NCBI GenBank assembly: GCA_037447125.1
Contig: JBBIHG010000002.1
Location: 1 to 64,000, forward strand
DNA length: 64,000 nt
Source: UBA2029 sp037447125
Lineage (GTDB): Bacteria > Chloroflexota > Anaerolineae > Aggregatilineales > Aggregatilineaceae
Direction: 5' to 3'
Positions 62,546-64,000 of this stretch are shown one piece after another. A program made the position numbers and the translations under genes. The stretch's first letter is position 1; every line of letters begins with the position of its first letter. Below the pieces are notes generated by a model. It did not search any database. It was not told the DNA's origin and saw nothing but the letters and a program-made list of their open reading frames with translations.

Positions 62546-63436
62546 TCAGTAGCACGACGCGGCCAGCCCAGTATAGATCGCGTAGGCATCGGGCGTCCCG
62601 CTGAAGACCATCGGGCGCAGGTACACCCGCCACAGGCTCCAGCGGCGCAGCAGGGATGCATCATAGCGGACACCCAGACAGCCCTGGTAGGCGACCAGGC
62701 CCCCGTTGGTGTGGTAGCCCATCATCACCACGGGCACGCGCCCGGTCTCGCCCACGCCATACTGCCCGCTGAACTGGTATGCTCCATAGAAAAGGATAGT
62801 CTCCGTCGTATCCGCCCAGCCCGCCGCGAACTGGGCGTAGGTCTGCCGTGGATTGGCCCACAGCGCGTAGGCATCCGCGTAATCGGCGCGGTTGACCGCT
62901 TCGATGTAGTCCACCAGCATCTGCTGCACGCTGGCATAGGAGCCGGTGAAGGCCGGATCGCCGTAGCACCACATGTCGAGCGTCTGCTGCCAGATAGCCG
63001 TCGCGTCGGTGGGCACGATAGGCATCTGCCGGAAATTGGCGCCGGTGATCGTCCACTGGGCCATGCCCAATGCGGTAGGGTTATAGCGCACGCCGTAGCA
63101 GCCACTGAACGCGGCGACCGTGCCGTTGGTGCGGTAGCCGATCAGCACGCCGGGCACGCGCCCTTCGATGGCGCTGATTGCGCCCGGCTGAAACCCGCCG
63201 AAATACACGCTGACCGCTGCGGTATCGCCATAGCCGGCGACGAATTGCGCATAGGTTTGCGGTGGGTTGATCCATTGCTGGTACGCGGGCCAGTAGTCGC
63301 GCGCGTTGATCAGGCCATAATAGGCGTAGAGCATGGCCCGCGGACCGAGCGCGCCGCCCGTCGCAGCGCTGCCCGGCGCGGCTGCCAGCAAGATCGCGGT
63401 GAGCACGAGCGTCACCACCAGAAGACGATGGACCAT
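62546..63436 (-). CDS. Secreted protein with two repeats of an unknown domain
   Basis: 296 residues with a signal peptide (cleavage near SAATG). Two copies of a domain of about 125 residues follow: first at about 35-155 (YYGLINARDYWPAYQQWIN, QTYAQFVAGYGDTAA, GCYGVRYN), second at about 170-290 (YIEAVNRADYADAYALWANP, QTYAQFAAGWADTTE, GCLGVRYD). The pattern recalls NTF2-like folds, but the family is not identified. No catalytic residues can be assigned. The gene converges on the winged-helix gene. Confidence 0.7.
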   Translation of the reverse strand: MVHRLLVVTLVLTAILLAAAPGSAATGGALGPRAMLYAYYGLINARDYWPAYQQWINPPQTYAQFVAGYGDTAAVSVYFGGFQPGAISAIEGRVPGVLIGYRTNGTVAAFSGCYGVRYNPTALGMAQWTITGANFRQMPIVPTDATAIWQQTLDMWCYGDPAFTGSYASVQQMLVDYIEAVNRADYADAYALWANPRQTYAQFAAGWADTTETILFYGAYQFSGQYGVGETGRVPVVMMGYHTNGGLVAYQGCLGVRYDASLLRRWSLWRVYLRPMVFSGTPDAYAIYTGLAASCY

Positions 63437-63727
63437 CGCTGCACCTCTTTTCTCTCCGGCGTACTCGTCCGTCCCCAGTATAATGCAGGATGGACGCGCG
63501 CGCCGGGTGCATGGCCTGTGGGACGCATCCGGGTCGTGGGGAAAACTTCACCGCAGAGGCGCAGAGGGCACGGAGAAATACACAGAATCTCGTGTCGTTT
63601 CCCTCCATAGTGTCCTCCTCTGCGTCCTCGGCGTCTCTGCTGTTCCGAGAATCTCGCCCCGAACCCAGATATACCCATCCTATGGGCAACCCATCTCCGC
63701 TTATTTGAGGAAGCGCAGAGAAAAGCC
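63437..63727. other. Intergenic region with ACCGCAGAGG repeat, copy 3
   Basis: Between the secreted protein and SRAP genes only the repeat at 63547-63655 is seen. Confidence 0.6.
63547..63655. repeat. ACCGCAGAGG/CTCTGCGGT dispersed repeat, copy 3
   Basis: TTCACCGCAGAGGCGCAGAG at the left and CCTCTGCGTCCTCGGCGTCT...TCTCG at the right. Ends match copies at 43195 and 55238; the middle differs. Confidence 0.7.
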
Positions 63728-64000
63728 CTACCCCGCCCGCTCGATCAGGCGCGGGCTGTCGTGGCGCACGTCATTGACCAGGCGCGACACGGGATAGTAG
63801 ACCATATCCTCGGCGGGGTAGGGGCGCAGCAGGGGCATGATCTGCGCCGGATCGCTGCGCGCCGGGTCGAGCCAGGCGTCGTAGTCGGCGCGGGGGAGAA
63901 TGACCGGCATCCGGTTATGCAGCGTGGCCATTAGCTCATTGGGGGCGGTGGTGATGATCGTGCAGGTCGTCAGCGCCGCGCCGCTCTCCGGCTCAGTCCA
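63728..64000 (-). CDS. SRAP/HMCES-type DNA-protein crosslink protein, C-terminal part
   Basis: The gene begins beyond the right edge, so only the last 90 residues are present. They read CTIITTAPNELMATLHNRMP, with His in LHNRMPV at the active-site position of the SRAP family, followed by the family-typical LRPYPAEDMVYYPVSRLVND. SRAP proteins protect abasic sites by a covalent Cys2 link; the Cys is out of view. The stop is TAG at 63728-63730. Confidence 0.85.
   Translation of the reverse strand, partial: WTEPESGAALTTCTIITTAPNELMATLHNRMPVILPRADYDAWLDPARSDPAQIMPLLRPYPAEDMVYYPVSRLVNDVRHDSPRLIERAG

Overview
The window is a GC-rich, gene-dense bacterial chromosome segment. It most resembles the phylum Chloroflexota (Anaerolineae-like); this is inferred from gene content, since no rRNA gene is present. 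Supporting features are an archaeal-type HMG-CoA synthase beside a class II HMG-CoA reductase, a pyrophosphate-type next to an ATP-type phosphofructokinase, a two-part methylmalonyl-CoA mutase with MeaB, secreted PA14/SH3 proteins, several GT-C membrane glycosyltransferases, an Uma2 protein, and many short palindromic repeats between genes. I saw no tRNA, rRNA, CRISPR array or intact transposase gene.

Layout. 0-5 kb: two mevalonate-pathway genes around a secreted PA14/SH3 protein, all on the minus strand. 5-7.5 kb: small regulatory and membrane proteins. 7.5-17 kb: an acyl-CoA carboxylase set (carboxyltransferase, biotin carboxylase, biotin carrier), interrupted by a BglII-like type II restriction-modification pair, a PHP phosphoesterase, an unknown protein, a cation exchanger and a secreted cyclophilin. 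17-25 kb: four consecutive GT-C glycosyltransferases behind a leader with a strong terminator hairpin. 25-29.6 kb: HTH-CHAD protein, HD hydrolase, beta-flower protein, YbaK deacylase, a lower-GC orphan and an AIM24 protein. 29.6-34 kb: two phosphofructokinases and a TPR/Cys-rich membrane protein, flanked by an inverted pair of about 185-bp elements. 34-37 kb: a small two-gene unit and a transglycosylase lipoprotein, each behind a copy of the same promoter. 37-48.6 kb: methylmalonyl-CoA mutase large subunit, methyltransferase plus zinc ribbon, MalQ plus ROK sugar kinase, CYTH protein, orphan WXG100 protein, GT-C protein, Tag glycosylase, dehydrogenase, lipoprotein. 48.8-59 kb: SH3/propeller protein, a large multi-GAF histidine kinase, Uma2, mutase small subunit with MeaB, aldehyde dehydrogenase. 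59-64 kb: SecA, a winged-helix protein, a duplicated-domain secreted protein, and the 3' part of an SRAP gene running off the edge.

How the genes work together. The carboxylase subunits, both mutase subunits and MeaB would carry propionyl-CoA to succinyl-CoA; no epimerase is in the window. MalQ, the ROK kinase and the two phosphofructokinases fit storage-glucan use feeding glycolysis. HMG-CoA synthase and reductase make mevalonate for isoprenoids. The likeliest places for undescribed biology are the two-gene unit at 34.0-34.6 kb with its duplicated leaderless-type promoter, the leader RNA at 17.14-17.21 kb, the nested palindromic and MITE-like repeats, and the lower-GC orphan at 28.2 kb.
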